64,000 nt of DNA from Siphonodentalium dalli (GCA_032622095.1 CP136064.1:131055605-131119604); one strand, 5' to 3'; positions 22,346 through 35,611 are shown, numbered from the stretch's first letter. Numbers and translations are program-made. Notes: a model not told the origin generated them from the letters alone.

Positions 22346-25300
22346 TTAGCTCAACTTTACTTTGTAAAGTTTGAGCCATTGCCATGGCTTTGTCGTCCGT
22401 CGTCCGTGTGTGCGTGTGTACGTAAGGCGTCAACAATGCAGTCTACAGGTCGTATGGTCCGATCATTATGAAATTTGTCATAGCTGTTGACATCAACATT
22501 TAGACCAGAATGATTAATTTTGGGGTCATTCGGTAAAAAAACATGGCCACCAGTGGCAATCTTGCATTTCAAAATTCAATCCATTAGCACGGGCTACAGG
22601 GCGTAATGTTTGTCTGATCGTCATGAAATTAGTCATGGATGTTAATATTGACATGTAGATGGGAACGAGTAATTTTGGGGTCATTCGGCCCAAAAACATG
22701 GCCGCCAGCAGCCATCTTGGATTTTACTCTTTGTATGACTAAATTCTTTAGCACGGGCTACAGGTCGTACTTTTAGTCTGATCATCATAAAATTTGACTA
22801 GAATGTTAATAATGACATGTAGATGGGAACGAGTCATTTTGGGGTCATTCGGCCAAAAAACATGGCCACCAGCAGGCATCTTTGATTTCACTCTTTGTAT
22901 GACTAAATCCTTTAGCACGGGCTACAGGTCGTACCTTTAGTCCGATCATCATAAAATTTGTCATGAATGTTGATAATAACATGTAGATGGGAACGAGTCA
23001 TTTTGGGGTCGTTCGGTCAAAAAACATGGACGCCAGCAGGCATCTTTGATTTTACTCTTTGTATGACTAAATCCTTTAGCACGGGCTACAGGTCGTACCA
23101 TTAGTCTGATCATCATAAAATTTGTCATGGCTGTTGAAATTGGAATGTAGATGGGAACGAGTCATTTTGGGGTCATTCGGACAAAAAACAATGGCCGTCA
23201 GTGGCCATCTTGGATTTCAAAATTCAATCCATTAGCACGGGCCACAGGTCGTACTGTTCGTCTGATCATCATGAAATTTGTCATGGATGTTAATATTGAC
23301 ATGTAGATGGGAACGAGTAATTTTGGGGTCATTCGGCCAAAAAACATGGCCGCCAGCAGCCATCTTGGATTTTACTCTTTGTATGACTAAATCCTTTAGC
23401 GCGGGCTACAGGTCCTACTTTTAGTCTGATCATCATAAAATTTGTCAAGAATGTTAATAATGACATGTAGATGGGAACGAGTCATTTTGGGGTCGTTCGG
23501 TCAAAAAACATGGTCGCCAGCAGGCATCTTTGATTTTACTCTTTGTATGACTAAATCCTTTAGCACGGGCTACAGGTCGTACCATTAGTCCGATCATCAT
23601 AAAATTTGTCATGGCTGTTGAAATTGGAATGTAGATGGGAACGAGTCATTTTGGGGTCATTCGGACAAAAAACAGTGGCCATCTTGGATTTCAAAATTCA
23701 ATCCATTAGCACGGGTCACAGGTAGTACTGTTCGTCTGATCATCATGAAATTTGTCATGGATGTTAATTTTGACATGTAGATGGGAACGAGTAATTTTGG
23801 GGTCATTCGGCCAAAAAACATGGCGGCCAGCAGCCATCTTGGATTTTACTCTTTGAATGACTAAATTCTTTAGCACGGGCTACAGGTCGTACCTTTAGTC
23901 TGAACATCATCAAATTTGTCATGGATGTTAATATTGACATGTAGATAGGAACGAGTAATTTTGGGGTCATTCGGCTAAAAAACATGGCCGCCAGCAGCCA
24001 TCTTGGATTTTACTCTTTGTATGACTAAATCCTTTAGCACGGGCTACAGGTCCTACTTTTAGTCTGATCATCATAAAATTTGTCAAGAATGTTAATAATG
24101 ACATGTAGATGGGAACGAGTCATTTTGGGGTCATTCGGCCAAAAAACATGGCCGCCAGCAGCCATCTTGGATTTTACTCTTTGTATGACTAAATCCTTTA
24201 GCACGGGCTACAGGCCGTACCTTTAGTCTGATCATCATAAAATTTGTCATGGCTGTTGAAATTGGAATGTAGATGGGAACGAGTCATTTTGGGGTCATTT
24301 GGACAAAAAACATGGCCGCCAGTGGCCATCTTTGATTTCAAAATTTAATCCATTAGCACGGGCCACAGGTCGTACTGTTCGTCTGATCATTATAAAATTT
24401 GTCATGGATGTTAACAATGACATGTAGATGGGAACGAGTAATTTTGGGGTCATTTGGCCAAAATACATGGCCGCCAGCAGCCATCTTGGATTTTACTCTT
24501 TGTATGACTAAATTCTTTAGCATGGGCTACAGGTCGTACGTTTAGTCTGATCGTCATAAAATTTGTCATGGATGTTAACGATGACATGTAGATGGGAACA
24601 ACTCATTTTGGGGTGATTCGGCCAAAAAACATGGTCGCCAGCAGCCATCTTGGATTTTACTCTTTGTATGACTAAATCCTTTAGCACGGGCTACATCAGG
24701 TTGTACCTTTAGTCTGATCATCATAAAATTTGTCATGGCTGTTGAAATTGGAATGTAAATGGGAACGAGTCATTTTGGGGTCATTCGGACAAAAAACATG
24801 GCCGCCAGTGGCCATCTTGGATTTCAAAATTTAATCCATTAGCATGGGCCACAGGTCGTACTGTTCGTCTGATCATTATAAAATTTGTCATGGATGTTAA
24901 CAATGACATGTAGATGGGAACGAGTAATTTTGGGGTCATTTGGCCAAAATACATGGCCGCCAGCAGCCATCTTGGATTTTACTCTTTGTATGACTAAATT
25001 CTTTAGCATGGGCTACAGGTCGTACGTTAAGTCTGATCGTCATAAAATGTGTCATGGATGTTAACGATGACATGTAGATGGGAACGACTCATTTTGGGGT
25101 CCTTCGGCCGAAAACATGGCCGCCAGCAGCCATCTTGGATTTTACTCTTTGTATGACTAAATTCTTTAGCACAGGCTACATGTCGTACCTTTAGTCTGAT
25201 CATCATAAAATTTGTCGTGAATGTTAATAATGACATGTAGATGGGATACAATTATTTTGGGGTCATTCGGCCGAAAACATGGCCGCCAGCATCCATCTTG

Positions 25301-25437
25301 GATTTTACTTTTCTCTTCATGTCTATAAACTAGTATTAGACATTCAACTTTCCACATTCCTAATCGCTCCATTGACTGTAATACATTAAATTATTCCCTT
25401 TCCAAGTTGAGCTACAGTGTCATTGACACTTTCATTT
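22346..25437 (+). repeat. Helentron/pearl-like element, module 3 with a 164-bp tandem array
   Basis: The 5' end TTAGCTCAACTTTACTTTGT forms a hairpin. The 3' end reads AAGTTGAGCTACAGTGTCAT followed by TGACACTTTCA, itself a hairpin. The first ten bases AGCTCAACTT are the inverse of AAGTTGAGCT near the 3' end. In between are about 17 core units with a 155-168 bp spacing (164 most often), each with 'catgtagatgggaacgagt', 'cattcggccaaaaaacatgg' and 'gcagccatcttggatttt'. Short subterminal inverted repeats, a 3' hairpin and tandem core repeats are what is known of Helentron-derived elements (HINEs, bivalve 'pearl'). ORFs in the array are by-products. Confidence 0.78.
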
Positions 25438-25726
25438 TCCAAATTTAATTATTGAATGTTTTTCTTTAATCTATATCCTTGCTCTTCCTATGTCCCTGTT
25501 TAGAGCTGCTTGTTTTAAGTGATTTTGACAAGTACTGACTATGGTAATTTCAGAGTCCCAGTCTTTGAAGTCAGGTGGGAGACTCCACAGTCATTGACTG
25601 TCTTGTTAATATACTTACATGCTATTTTGTAATACTGGCAAAAACTAATATAAACCACAAGTGTTTTATTAGACCAAGGTTTCATTCAACATCTAGGTCT
25701 ATATGGACTCCCATGGAATAAATTAT
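25438..25726. other. Spacer with a dispersed repeat
   Basis: 'agtgattttgacaagtactg' to 'attgactgtcttgtt' (25515-25610) recurs in diverged form at 30215-30305. No gene. Confidence 0.5.
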
Positions 25727-26345
25727 TAGCTCAACTTTACTTGTAAAGTTTTAGCTATTGCCATGGCTTGGAATCCGTCGTGTGGAGAAGTCCATCAACA
25801 ATTTCCATTAGAATGGGATACAAGTCGTACCTTTGGTTGGATCGTTATGAAATTTGTCATGGCTGTTGACATTGACATGTAGATGGGAACGAGTACTTTT
25901 GGGGCCATTCAGCAGAAAAACATGGCCACCAGCAGCCATCTTTGATTTCAAATTTCAATTCATTAGCACGGGCTACAGGCCGGAGTATTTGTCTGATCAT
26001 CATGGAATTTGTCGTGGATGTTAATATTGACATGTAGATGGGAACGACTCATTTTGGGGTCATTCGACTATAAAACATGGCCGCCAGCAGCCATCTTGGA
26101 TTTTACTCTTTGCATGACTAAATCCTTTGGAACGGGCTAGAGGTCGTACCTTTGGCTGAGTCATCATGAAGTTTGTCATGGATATTAACATTTGACGTGT
26201 AGATGGGAACGAGTCATTTTGTGGTCTGACATTCAGCAAAAAAAAAACATAACCACCAGCTGTCTTCTTCGATTTCAAAATTAAATTCATCATTCATCAC
26301 AAAAATTTAACTTCTTCACAAGTTGTCATGGACACTTTCATTGCA
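25727..26345 (+). repeat. Helentron/pearl-like element, module 4
   Basis: Begins TTAGCTCAACTTTACTTGTA with the 5' hairpin and has three to four core units. It ends in a degraded hairpin 'acaagttgtcatggacactttca' near 26315-26340. Confidence 0.7.
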
Positions 26346-26633
26346 AATGGGAGGAATCGCTCCAATGAAATTACTTGCGCATCGAAGGATGCGTTGCTTG
26401 ATGAATCAATAGCTTCCTGCAAAATCAATTAATACTCACTTGTCCACGCATGGAGTGTTTGACCGTAGTCTCATAAAGATATCAAATAAATTTTGCGGCA
26501 GCCTTGTTGGATGCGATCTTGTCTGGTGTCTATATGGCCACTTTTTATTTTAGCTCAACTGTCAAACACGTGCCACGAGCTTTTACCTTGGCTAGGAAGA
26601 GTTATGCTGTATGTATAATCCCTCAGAAAACAA
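26346..26633. other. No supported gene
   Basis: Contains an isolated 'ttttagctcaactgtcaa' near 26549, a possible remnant of the same family's 5' end. Confidence 0.4.
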
Positions 26634-27190
26634 GTACCGTCATACATAACAGACATGTTTATCCTGAAATCGTGTGACAGAGTTACCCGTTCAAGTGCGT
26701 GTGGTCTAGACCTAACCAACATCAGGAAACCAGACGGACATTATGGTGAAAAATGCTTCCAAGAGACATCTATCCAGATTTGGAATGGACTAGCTACCGT
26801 TAAAGATTAGACGTTCAAAAACAACCTCCGAATTTAAGAAAAAACTGAAAACCCATCTTTTCAAAAAATGTTTCAATTTATAGATCGTTATTTTTGGAAA
26901 TCTTATTGCAGTTGTTATTTCAATACACACCGTTGTTAAAGTTATAATTTATTCTTTTATCTTAATTTTTTTTTATAAATCAAACATTTTAATTTTTTAC
27001 TGAAATTTCAATTTTCTTTAGTTTTAATTTTACAGTAATTTTCGTTACATCTTTACCAAATTGTATTTAATAGTAGTAGGCCTATTGTTTGTATTTTTAT
27101 AGTTTTATGTGTTTTTATTGTATTCACTTGTAAAGCGCATTGGAACATTATGTAGAATGCGTTTCTTAAATGTAAATAATAATAATAATA
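26634..27190 (+). mobile_element. 5'-truncated LINE, C-terminal RT fragment and 3' tail
   Basis: In frame 26634 onward the translation reads VPSYITDMFILKSCDRVTRS, later GEKCFQETSIQIWNGLA, then a stop. After a frameshift it continues SEFKKKLKTHLFKKCFNL and stops. This pattern (PSYL-DLF, TRSS, WNSLP, SFKxxLKTHLF) is the conserved C-terminus of many CR1/L2/I-type LINE ORF2 proteins. About 300 bp of 3' UTR follow, with 'cttgtaaagcgcattgga', and the element ends in an (AAT)n-type tail at 27176-27190. 5' truncation and the short-repeat tail are typical of LINE insertion. The clade cannot be fixed from this piece. Confidence 0.75.
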
Positions 27191-27236
27191 TGTAAAAGTT
27201 TGTAAAGCGAAATTAAGCCATTTCAGACCAGGGTTT

Positions 27237-27320
27237 TTTAGCTCACCAGAGACGAAATCTCCGGTGGAGCTATAAAGTCATCACTCCTTGTCCATCCGTC
27301 CATCCATCTGGCTGTCCGTC
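27237..27320 (+). repeat. AGCTCACC-hairpin repeat, 5' end
   Basis: AGCTCACCAGAG and CTCCGGTGGAGCT form an inverted pair around 'acgaaat', followed by 'gtccatccgtccatcc'. This start is common in invertebrate interspersed repeats, but no core units follow here. Confidence 0.6.
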
Positions 27321-27914
27321 CATCAAGAATCTTCTTCTTCTCCATACTCTCCCATCTCTGTCCCTCCCACTCGACACTATAGCCAGATCCCTGCCCTGCA
27401 CATTAAATGCCGTATTCTGACTACAGCTGTAGTCTACAGGCCATTTGGCATTCCACTGTGTAGATATCACAACACACTGGCTTCACTATGTACAACTGAC
27501 ACTCTGCAGAACATTATACACTAACAAGAAAACCATAGTCAGAAATGGTAGCGCCCTCGATAATCATATTATTAGCCATATATAAAATATAACAACTTTA
27601 ATGGGGTGATTGTGAAAGTTCTGTTGATTATATGTGATATTTTTTTCTAATTTCATTTGAAATAATGTAGCGCATGAAATAGCATGCAGAATAATAATTG
27701 GGCAAAAATTTGCGATCTTCGTAACATGGTTCAAGTACGAGCACGTTTCTAATCACATGTAGTATCCAACTACGCAAATACCGAGTATGTTTTAATCACA
27801 TTTAGTCCACCACCTCCTGCGACAGGGTCAGATATACTTGCCAATATACACCCTAGGAGGGCGTAATGCTGATCTAAGAATGGCCTCAGGTAATGCAGTC
27901 CTGATATGACCTCT
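27321..27914. other. No supported gene
   Basis: Mixed-composition sequence without splice-bounded ORFs. Confidence 0.4.
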
Positions 27915-28390
27915 CATAAGGATTAATTAAAATACATGTATGGTTCCATAAGGGTGAATTAAAATATGGTCACACCCAGAGAGGGTTAATTGAAATGTGG
28001 TCTGATGAGGGTAAATTAAAATATGGTCACATCACGGTTAATACAAAATATGGTCCCATGATGGTTAATTAAAATTGTACCTTGATTGTTAATTAAAATA
28101 TCGTCCCATGGGGGTTAATAAAAATATGGACCCATAGGTGTTAATTGAAATATGGTCCCATTAAGGTCAATTAAAATATGGCAACGTGACTTAATTAAAG
28201 AATAAATATATGGTCCCATTATGAGGGTTAATTGAAATAAAAAATATGGTGTCATCAGTGTTGATTAAACTACGGTCCCACTGGGGTGAAATACAATATA
28301 GTCCCATGAGGGTCAATTAAAATATGGTCCAATGAGGTCTAATTGTAATATGCCCCCTCCCCCATGAGGATCAATTAAAACATGGTCACA
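27915..28390. repeat. Minisatellite, about 28-32 bp unit
   Basis: About 15 degenerate units of 'ggttaattaaaatatggtcc' followed by 'catgag', with variable spacing. Confidence 0.88.
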
Positions 28391-29304
28391 GGAATTGGGT
28401 GGGTAATTTCTGAACATTCTTCAATTCATATAGCATTCTGATATATCCTCGGTACACAAATAAAAATGATGTTTAGAATTAGGCCACAACCAATGTGAAG
28501 GGTTAGTGTTGGAACTTTTCTCAATAACATTTCTATCCATAGCTCCGGTATATTCCGCATACAAAGAAATGAAAAGTCAATATTTACAAACAGCATGAAG
28601 GAGTAACGTGGGAATTGGTCAATAATGACCATCCCAATTCATTTTGAATATAACATTCCGATATTTGTCGCGTATAACTAAATGAAAATTTTCACTAAAC
28701 GATATTAAATAACATGCTAAACACCTCGTAGCCTAGTAGGATTCATGTTCCAATTAAATTTCTTATACAATCATCAAATCCCCGTGCAATAAAATAGTAG
28801 ATAGCATTCCGATTTATGTTACGTGAAAATAAACGAAAAGATGTTCAAATAACAATGCAACAAAGCAGGTTAAAGAACAATAGAAACACATAACGCGTAG
28901 CACGCTAATGGTTAACACGCGAATTCCCACTAGAATTAATCGCCTTGCACTTCTTGGCATGCAATAACAAACCATGGGTCAATCAAGCATTTCTCTCGAG
29001 ATGTCCGCTGCATGAAATAATAATGTAAATGACAATAAACGAAATTGAAATTCCCAACTACACATTTTACAGGACTCGGCCTCGGGGTAGCACTACAAAT
29101 TTTAATGCGTCCCAAAAATCCCAATTTCTATAAATAAAACCCCCAGCGTCCATACATTACCAGGAGACAGCAGCTTATAATACACGCGGGTCACTAGCAG
29201 ATAGTGGGTTGGAACCTTCCGATGAATGCAGTTTAATCCAATTTTTTACTGCTGTCTGAAACAAATACAGTTTGGCAGTTTATTATTAGTATTGGTATTA
29301 TCCC
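28391..29304. other. No supported gene
   Basis: AT-rich; short ORFs only. Confidence 0.4.
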
Positions 29305-29530
29305 ATTCATGTCAGGGGGTGCAGCATTAAGATCCTGTGCCAGTGCATTCTTTTATATATGCGAGTCTCCCATAGGGAGTCTCTCATATACGAGAATACA
29401 CTGGCTTTCAAGGTCAAGGAAATAATGTTAGGCCAATATATTCTCTTATATATGTGAGGCTTCCTGTATATATAAGAGCATGCATTGACACAGGGTTTTC
29501 GCAAAATTTCGCTCCAGTCATGGAAGGGTT
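29305..29530. repeat. Interspersed imperfect palindrome, copy 2
   Basis: Second member of the family at 11055-11310, sharing 'gcagcattaag', 'gagaatacactggctt', 'tattctctta' and 'ccagtcatggaagg'. Confidence 0.65.
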
Positions 29531-30536
29531 AACCCATATTTTTTTGTTTTATTTGCAAAGTCTTGATTTATATGTTTATGTTTACTCACAACAGTGGGAC
29601 ACAGACGTTTTGTCTTCAATTGAACATGGGGTGGGGGTTTTATTGCCTGTTGAGTTGGTTGTCAGACACCCAAATAAATCAAACATGTCCTATTCTCGCA
29701 GGGATGTGAACACAGGTGCAGATTTGTTCAATGAGATGTAATTTTTTTTTCCAAAACCAATTACACAAACTAAATTGAATATCAAATAATAGACCATTGA
29801 TCAAGAGAAGGGGGCTCGTAGTTTTGATATTTACCCAATACTTATTTTTTTATAACAAGATATCATGGGGTGGGTCCAGCTTCTCGTGAGGAAATAATTG
29901 CACTTAAAAAACACTTGCTGGATAAATTTATTTAAACTTGCACGATTGGTGTGGTTATTTAAAACCTTTCATACCCTTTGTCTGTTTTAAATTTGAGATG
30001 AGCTACCTGTAGAATCAGTTCACGATAACATACACTTTTCAGATTAAAAAAAAATCTTCTGATGTATAGTATTGTAATACAATTTTGTCTTCCAACACAT
30101 GTACACATGTGGTGCACATGAAGTCAACATCTGAATTAAGAATGTGTATGTATGTCAATGTAATCACTTCATTTTCAAAGCTGAGTGTATAGTTCTAACT
30201 AATTATTTTGAAGTAAATTTGACAAGTGCCGAGTCTTGTAGTCTTCAGAGTTTCAGTCTCTACAGTCTGGTGAGCTACCCACAGCCGTTGACTGTCTCGT
30301 TTGTTTCCAGACAAGTTCGATGCAGACGATCTTACGATGTTAGTGTGATAAATTCTTTCATAATTTGACCATAAAATGCTTTAGAAGTAAGAAATCTAAG
30401 TATTAATTGTTCATATTGATCGCATAACCATATGGCTATTATATTTCTGTGTCAAAGGGTTCCGTTGCCCGACGGTGCCTTGAAATGTATGTTAATATTC
30501 ACACATGCAACAAAATAATCTCCAATTTTTAGAATT
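29531..30536. other. No supported gene
   Basis: Contains the diverged dispersed repeat at 30215-30305 (see 25438-25726). Otherwise AT-rich. Confidence 0.4.
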
Positions 30537-30725
30537 TTTAGCTCAACTTCAAGTTTGAACTTCCGTCGTACGTCCGTCCATCCAACAATTTCCATTAGTC
30601 ACACCTCTCATCCAATCTTCACCAAACGTCATATGGATCTTCGGGATGACCTTTAGATGGGAGTCATAGGTTTTTGAATTTCGTTAACAAAAACATCTTA
30701 GATTTCAAATTTGAATACATCGGCA
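30537..30725 (+). repeat. Helentron/pearl-like 5' fragment
   Basis: TTTTAGCTCAACTTCAAGTT with a hairpin, a 'gtccgtccatccaacaatttcc' leader, and one core unit 'caccaaacgtcatatggatc'. No 3' end. Confidence 0.6.
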
Positions 30726-32490
30726 CACCCCGAGTCGTTATTTGGTTGGGAGAATCTGGATTCAGAATCCTAAACCGATTACGGGGCGGGGCTAAATCGA
30801 GATTACACGGATTCTAGGTCAGATTTTGAAATCCACTTGGTCTCCGATACCATGTTTAATGATCTCCCAGCGTCAAACATGGCTCATGTATTTGACACAA
30901 GTATCATTTGTATCTTATATTTATAAAGTTCATGTTTGTTGTGAAAGTCATGCCTTTCTTCTATGTATATATACATGGCACATAATTAGCTGCCAATCCG
31001 AATTAATCGCATATGTGTTTATTGACGAGGGCAAGCATTTCTAACAGCTCTAGGTCTCCTGATATGTATATATGTTCAACTTGTTTTGGTAGTCATGTTG
31101 CTTTGCCATTACTAATTATCTATTTTTCAGTGTAATAACATATGGGAGAGGGGGGTACCCTTAAGTGAGTCAGCACTTGTCCTCCAATCACATTGTCTGT
31201 ATAAACAATTGTATGTGTTATATATCATATGCTATCTAAATTTGACAAATAAATATGTTTAAACTAAACTTTGGTACATTTTCAGCAGTTGGAAATTTCA
31301 TGCATGACACAACATTAGTTGGACATTAATTTTACACCATATATAGGTTGGAATTTTTCCCATTGTTTGATTTTTTCAACCAGTAAAAGTTGGTAATTTT
31401 CCAATCTTAGGGTATGTCAGGTTGTATATTTCCAAAGGGGTGCAAATGGAATTCTGCGAACCTGTGAGTTTGATGTTTGGTTCAAGGGGGGGGGGGGTGT
31501 AGTTGGTCGGAAATTTGATGGAGCACTCCCATTGGAAACCTCTAGCCACGTCACTAGAACGTGTAAGTGTGGGTACTTAATCAAAACATTGACTGACATT
31601 TCATACCTGGCACAACATTAGTTGGAAATTTCACACCAACAATAGGTTGAAAATGTTCTTGTAGTTTGATTTTCAAACAATTTATTGGGGGGAATTAATT
31701 GTTTTTGGACCAATATTTGCATATTTTCCTATTTTTTGTCCAAATTTTTTATTGAAATGGCCATCAGTTGGAAATCTTCCAACCGTAGGGGTGACAGGTT
31801 TGAAATTTCCAACTCTAGGAAGGCTTGAGGCAGTCTAGATGCTAGGGTTTTGCGATTTTCTTGTTCCAATTTCAAAAGTTTCACACACCGGGCCCGGTGT
31901 GTCATTGTCCCTCCCCCGTGGCCAATACAAAACTGCTAATTAGTTTAAGAAAATAATATTTTACTACATTTGGTCAAATTTCTGGACTGAAATGGTCATC
32001 AGTTGGAGAATTTTCCAACCGGAGGGGGAGTATGAGGTTTGAAATTTCCAACACTAGGAAAGCTTCAGTTGGGGCCAGTCTTGATGCTAGGATTTTGCTA
32101 TTTTCTTGTTTAGTTTTCAGAATTTTCTCACACTGGGTCGAACAACCATGGTCGGCCCGGTGTGTCCTGGTCTCTTGCCCGCATCCGTGTGCATCTTTCT
32201 GGAGTTAGACCACTAGATGTTAGGATTCATGCAATTTTCAGGTTAAAATATCTGAATGTTGTCATACCGGGGTATATAGGACCATGGTTTATGAATATAT
32301 AGGATATTAGGCTTTGAGAACTGAGGTGCAGGGGGGGGGGGGGGGGGGGGGGGGTTGCAAATGGAATTATGCAAAACTTGTGTTTGGTCTGATTCTGTTT
32401 CAAGGAGGGGGGTGCAGTTGGAATTTCCCAAGGTGGACACCCCCCCCCCCCCCCCAACGGAGACCCTCTAGCCACGTCCCTGATTGGGAG
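30726..32490. repeat. Diverged segmental duplication, copy 1
   Basis: Starts at 'cgagtcgttatttgg' and runs in the same order as 32562-36240: 'ggctcatgtatttgacacaa', 'catatgggagaggggg', 'gtttgatgtttggttcaa', 'gaggtttgaaatttccaac' and 'agaccctctagccacgtccc'. It carries a segment near 31527-31918 that copy 2 lacks. A 20-bp perfect palindrome ACACACCGGGCCCGGTGTGT lies near 31883-31902. G runs are at 31489 and 32332. Confidence 0.8.
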
Positions 32491-33576
32491 ATGCCGTTCA
32501 CACGCGATAACAAGACCACAACATATTTTCCAACTATTGTACAGCACGTTGGCCAAAAATGCCGAGTCGTTATTTGGTGGGAGAATCTGGATTCAGAATC
32601 CTAAACCGACTACGGGGTGGGGCTAAATCGAGATTACGCGGATTCTAGGTCAGAGTTTGAAATCAACGTGGTCTCCGATACTACATTTAATGTTCTCCCA
32701 GCGTCAAACATGGCTCATGTATTTGACACAAGTATCATTTGTATCTCATATTTATAATGTTCATGTTTGTTGTGAAAGTCATGCTTTTCTTCTATGTGTA
32801 TATACATGGCACTAAATTAGCTGCCAATCCGACTTAATCGCATCTTTTTTCAAGTTAAAGTGTGTTTATTGATGAGTGCAGGCATTTCTAACAGCTCTAG
32901 ATCTCCTGAATCAAATTCCGAAGACGTTGTGGAGAAAACACGAAACTTGTCAGTTGTACAGTAACGTGGCGACAGGGGTTGGTTGGGGTGTATCGAACCC
33001 CCCCCCCCCCCCACCCCGAACTTTGGTATCTTAGCTGTTGTCATTCGTACGTGAGGCAAATCAGGATTCTTTTGACTAACTATTCCAAATACTGATATGT
33101 ACAAGTCAACAAACGCAACAAACAAATCCGATTTTAAACAAATACATATACAAACTTATGACTAACTCGGGGGAGGGGGTGATCGGTGATCTGTATATAT
33201 GTTCAACTTGTTTTGGGAGTCATGTTGCTTTGCCATTATTAATTATTTATTTTTCAGTGTAATAACATATGGGAGAGGGGGTACCGGGTACCCTCAAGTG
33301 AGTCAGCACTTGTCCTCCAACCCATTGTCTGTATAAACAAATGTATGTGTTATATATCATGTGTTATCTAAATTTGACAAATAAATATGTTTAAACTAAA
33401 CTTTGGTACATTTCAAGCAGTTGGAAATTTCATGCCTGACACAACATTAGTTGGACATTAATTTGACACGGTACCATATATAGGTTGGAATTGTTCTCAT
33501 TGTTTTATTTTTCAACCAGTAAAAGTTTGTAATTTTCCAATCTTAGGGTGTGTCAGGTTGGATATTTCCAAGGGGT

Positions 33577-35611
33577 AGGGTTCTCTATTCCGAAGGTTCA
33601 TTATTCCGAAGGTTCGCTATTCCGAAGGTTCATTATTCCAAAGGTTCATTATTCCGAAGGTTACGCTATTCCGAAGGTTCGCTATTCTGAAGGTTTTCTA
33701 TTCTGGGCGTATTTAACCAGAAATTAATGAAAATTTGGACCCCCACCACAAAAAACACACGAGGAATGAAAAATACTATTACGCTAGTATTCACATATAG
33801 TACATATATACACCAACTTCTAATTCCCAAATTGTTCCAGATGTCCGTTATTAATAGCAAGAAGACAGTATCAGTTTATCGGTTATTATGGAAAGTTGAA
33901 AACACGATGACTGAAATAAACTACATGTAAGAGATAGAGTTTTTCCGAACTGGCTATCTGTATTTGAAAGAAACATCAACATTAAAGGCCCACTTAATAT
34001 TCGAACACACAGATCACATATATCACATACTAGAAGGTGACCCGACTTCGTCCGGGCTTTGACCTTGAATTGTCCATTTTGAAGGTCAAGGTCTAGTGGG
34101 GTCACGATTTGACCAGTCCAAAACACTGCCCGGACAAAAGTACCCGACAAACGTGCCCGTCGAAATCCATCCGGTTTTACCCGATTTGACCTTGAATTGA
34201 TCATTTTGAAGGTCAAGGTCAGATCGGGATCACTATTTGACCCGTCCAAAACACTCAGTGGACAAAAGTAACCCTATGTATAAAATTTCGTCGAAATCCC
34301 ATCAAAATTGGCGATTTGACATTGAATTGACCCGATTTCAAGGTCACGTCGCACGGGCAAATGAATATGCTTATGAGACTCCCCATACGAAAGTACCCCC
34401 ACATACCAAGTTTCATCGAAATCCCGTGATATTCGGGCGTTTGACCTTGAAATGACCCGATGTCAAGGTCAATTTCACGTCGCACGGGCAAATTAATAGG
34501 TTTATGCCACTCCCCGGCCGAAGGTACCCCCACATACCAAGTTTCATCGAAATCCCGTGATATTCGGGCGTTTGACCTTGAAATTACCCGATGTCAAGGT
34601 CACGTCGCACGGACAAATTAATATGCCTATGCCACCCCCCGGCCGAAAGTATCCCCACATACCAAGTTTCATCGAAATCGGTTGGACCGTTTTCGAGTTC
34701 ATCGCAAACACACACACACACACCCTCACACACACACCACACACAGACACACACACAGACAGATCTTCCAAAATATATAATAGATATGCCAGTATATATA
34801 CCATTGGAAATAGGAAGCTCTCTAACACTGTATTATCAGCTTATCCGGTGTAATAAACTGTGAACATGTTGTTTTTGTTGAGTTAACGACGTGTTTTTGT
34901 GCTTAAGGTTCATCTGGTTTTGTTGCGCAAAGTGTATTATTTTCAATGGAGGGGAATATCTCTATATTATAAAGATAGTGTTATTCCCCTTCAATTGAAA
35001 ATACATTAGGTTGGATTGTGTTGCATTCTAGGAGCCATAACGGGGGGATCTTTTTTATGATTTAAGCTGTTTTCTATTTCTCTATGGACATCTTCTGATA
35101 CAGACGTTTCAAATGGTGATGAACTATAGTGTTTTAATCATATTTTATGGCACAGATTGTTATTAAAACCTGATATCAAGGCACTATAAAAAAAATAGTC
35201 GGTGACTCGAAAATTAGCCTTTAGCTGGCGTATTCTTGCCTCTAAGATAATTGAGATATAACGTCATACGTGATGACATTAAATCGTATGGAAACATAGC
35301 AATTGTGTGGGCTGCCTGACGTGAATATGTTTTGGTAAATAACGTCATACATAATAACATTTAATCTCAAGGAAACCCGCGAAGAAAAAAGTCGGTCACA
35401 TTTATTGTTTGAATGTTTTAAGTTATTTCCTTCAGAAAAAGAGTCTTCGTGATAAAGAACCCTCTCAATACTTTAGAATATAGAATTAACCTTTAAAATA
35501 ACAAAAATCTTCGGAATAGCGAACCTTCGGAATAGAGAACCTTCGGAATAGCGAACCTTCGGAATAGTGAACCTTCGGAATAGCGAACCTTCGGAATAGA
35601 GACCTGTTCCC
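33577..35611. mobile_element. 2-kb foldback-type element with arrays of a 16-bp repeat as inverted ends
   Basis: The left end is about eight copies of ATTCCGAAGGTTCGCT-type units (33581-33706). The right end is about six copies in inverse orientation, TTCGGAATAGCGAACC (35508-35602). ATTTCCAAGGGGT occurs directly outside both ends (33564-33576 and 35612-35624), while copy 1 of the host repeat has a single matching site near 31427, so the insertion is clear. Tandem-repeat inverted ends and a duplication of about 9-13 bp recall foldback/MULE-like elements. No transposase ORF. The interior holds a 128-bp repeat array and, near 34937-35012, an imperfect hairpin. Confidence 0.85.
34030..34765 (+). 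repeat. Tandem repeat, about 128-bp unit, ending in (CA)n
   Basis: About five units share 'ccaagtttcatcgaaatc', 'gcgtttgaccttgaa' and 'gtcacgtcgcacgg-caaa'. The array ends in 'accgttttcgagttcatcgc' followed by a CA-rich microsatellite at 34708-34762. The unit is a widespread invertebrate repeat motif. Confidence 0.8.

Noticed and set aside
22357-26293. Several minus-strand ORFs with repeated words such as KSKIQDGCW
   Set aside because: They are translations of the 164-bp tandem repeat, recurring with its period.
27915-28390. Resemblance to a CRISPR array
   Set aside because: Units are degenerate, spacers are not unique or constant in length, and the context is eukaryotic; the same holds for 11418-11590.
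32227-32556. Pro/Gly-rich ORFs around G and C runs, also at 36016-36303 and 53913-54310
   Set aside because: They are homopolymer-driven translations of interspersed repeats (RGSPLGGG-type), on both strands at once.
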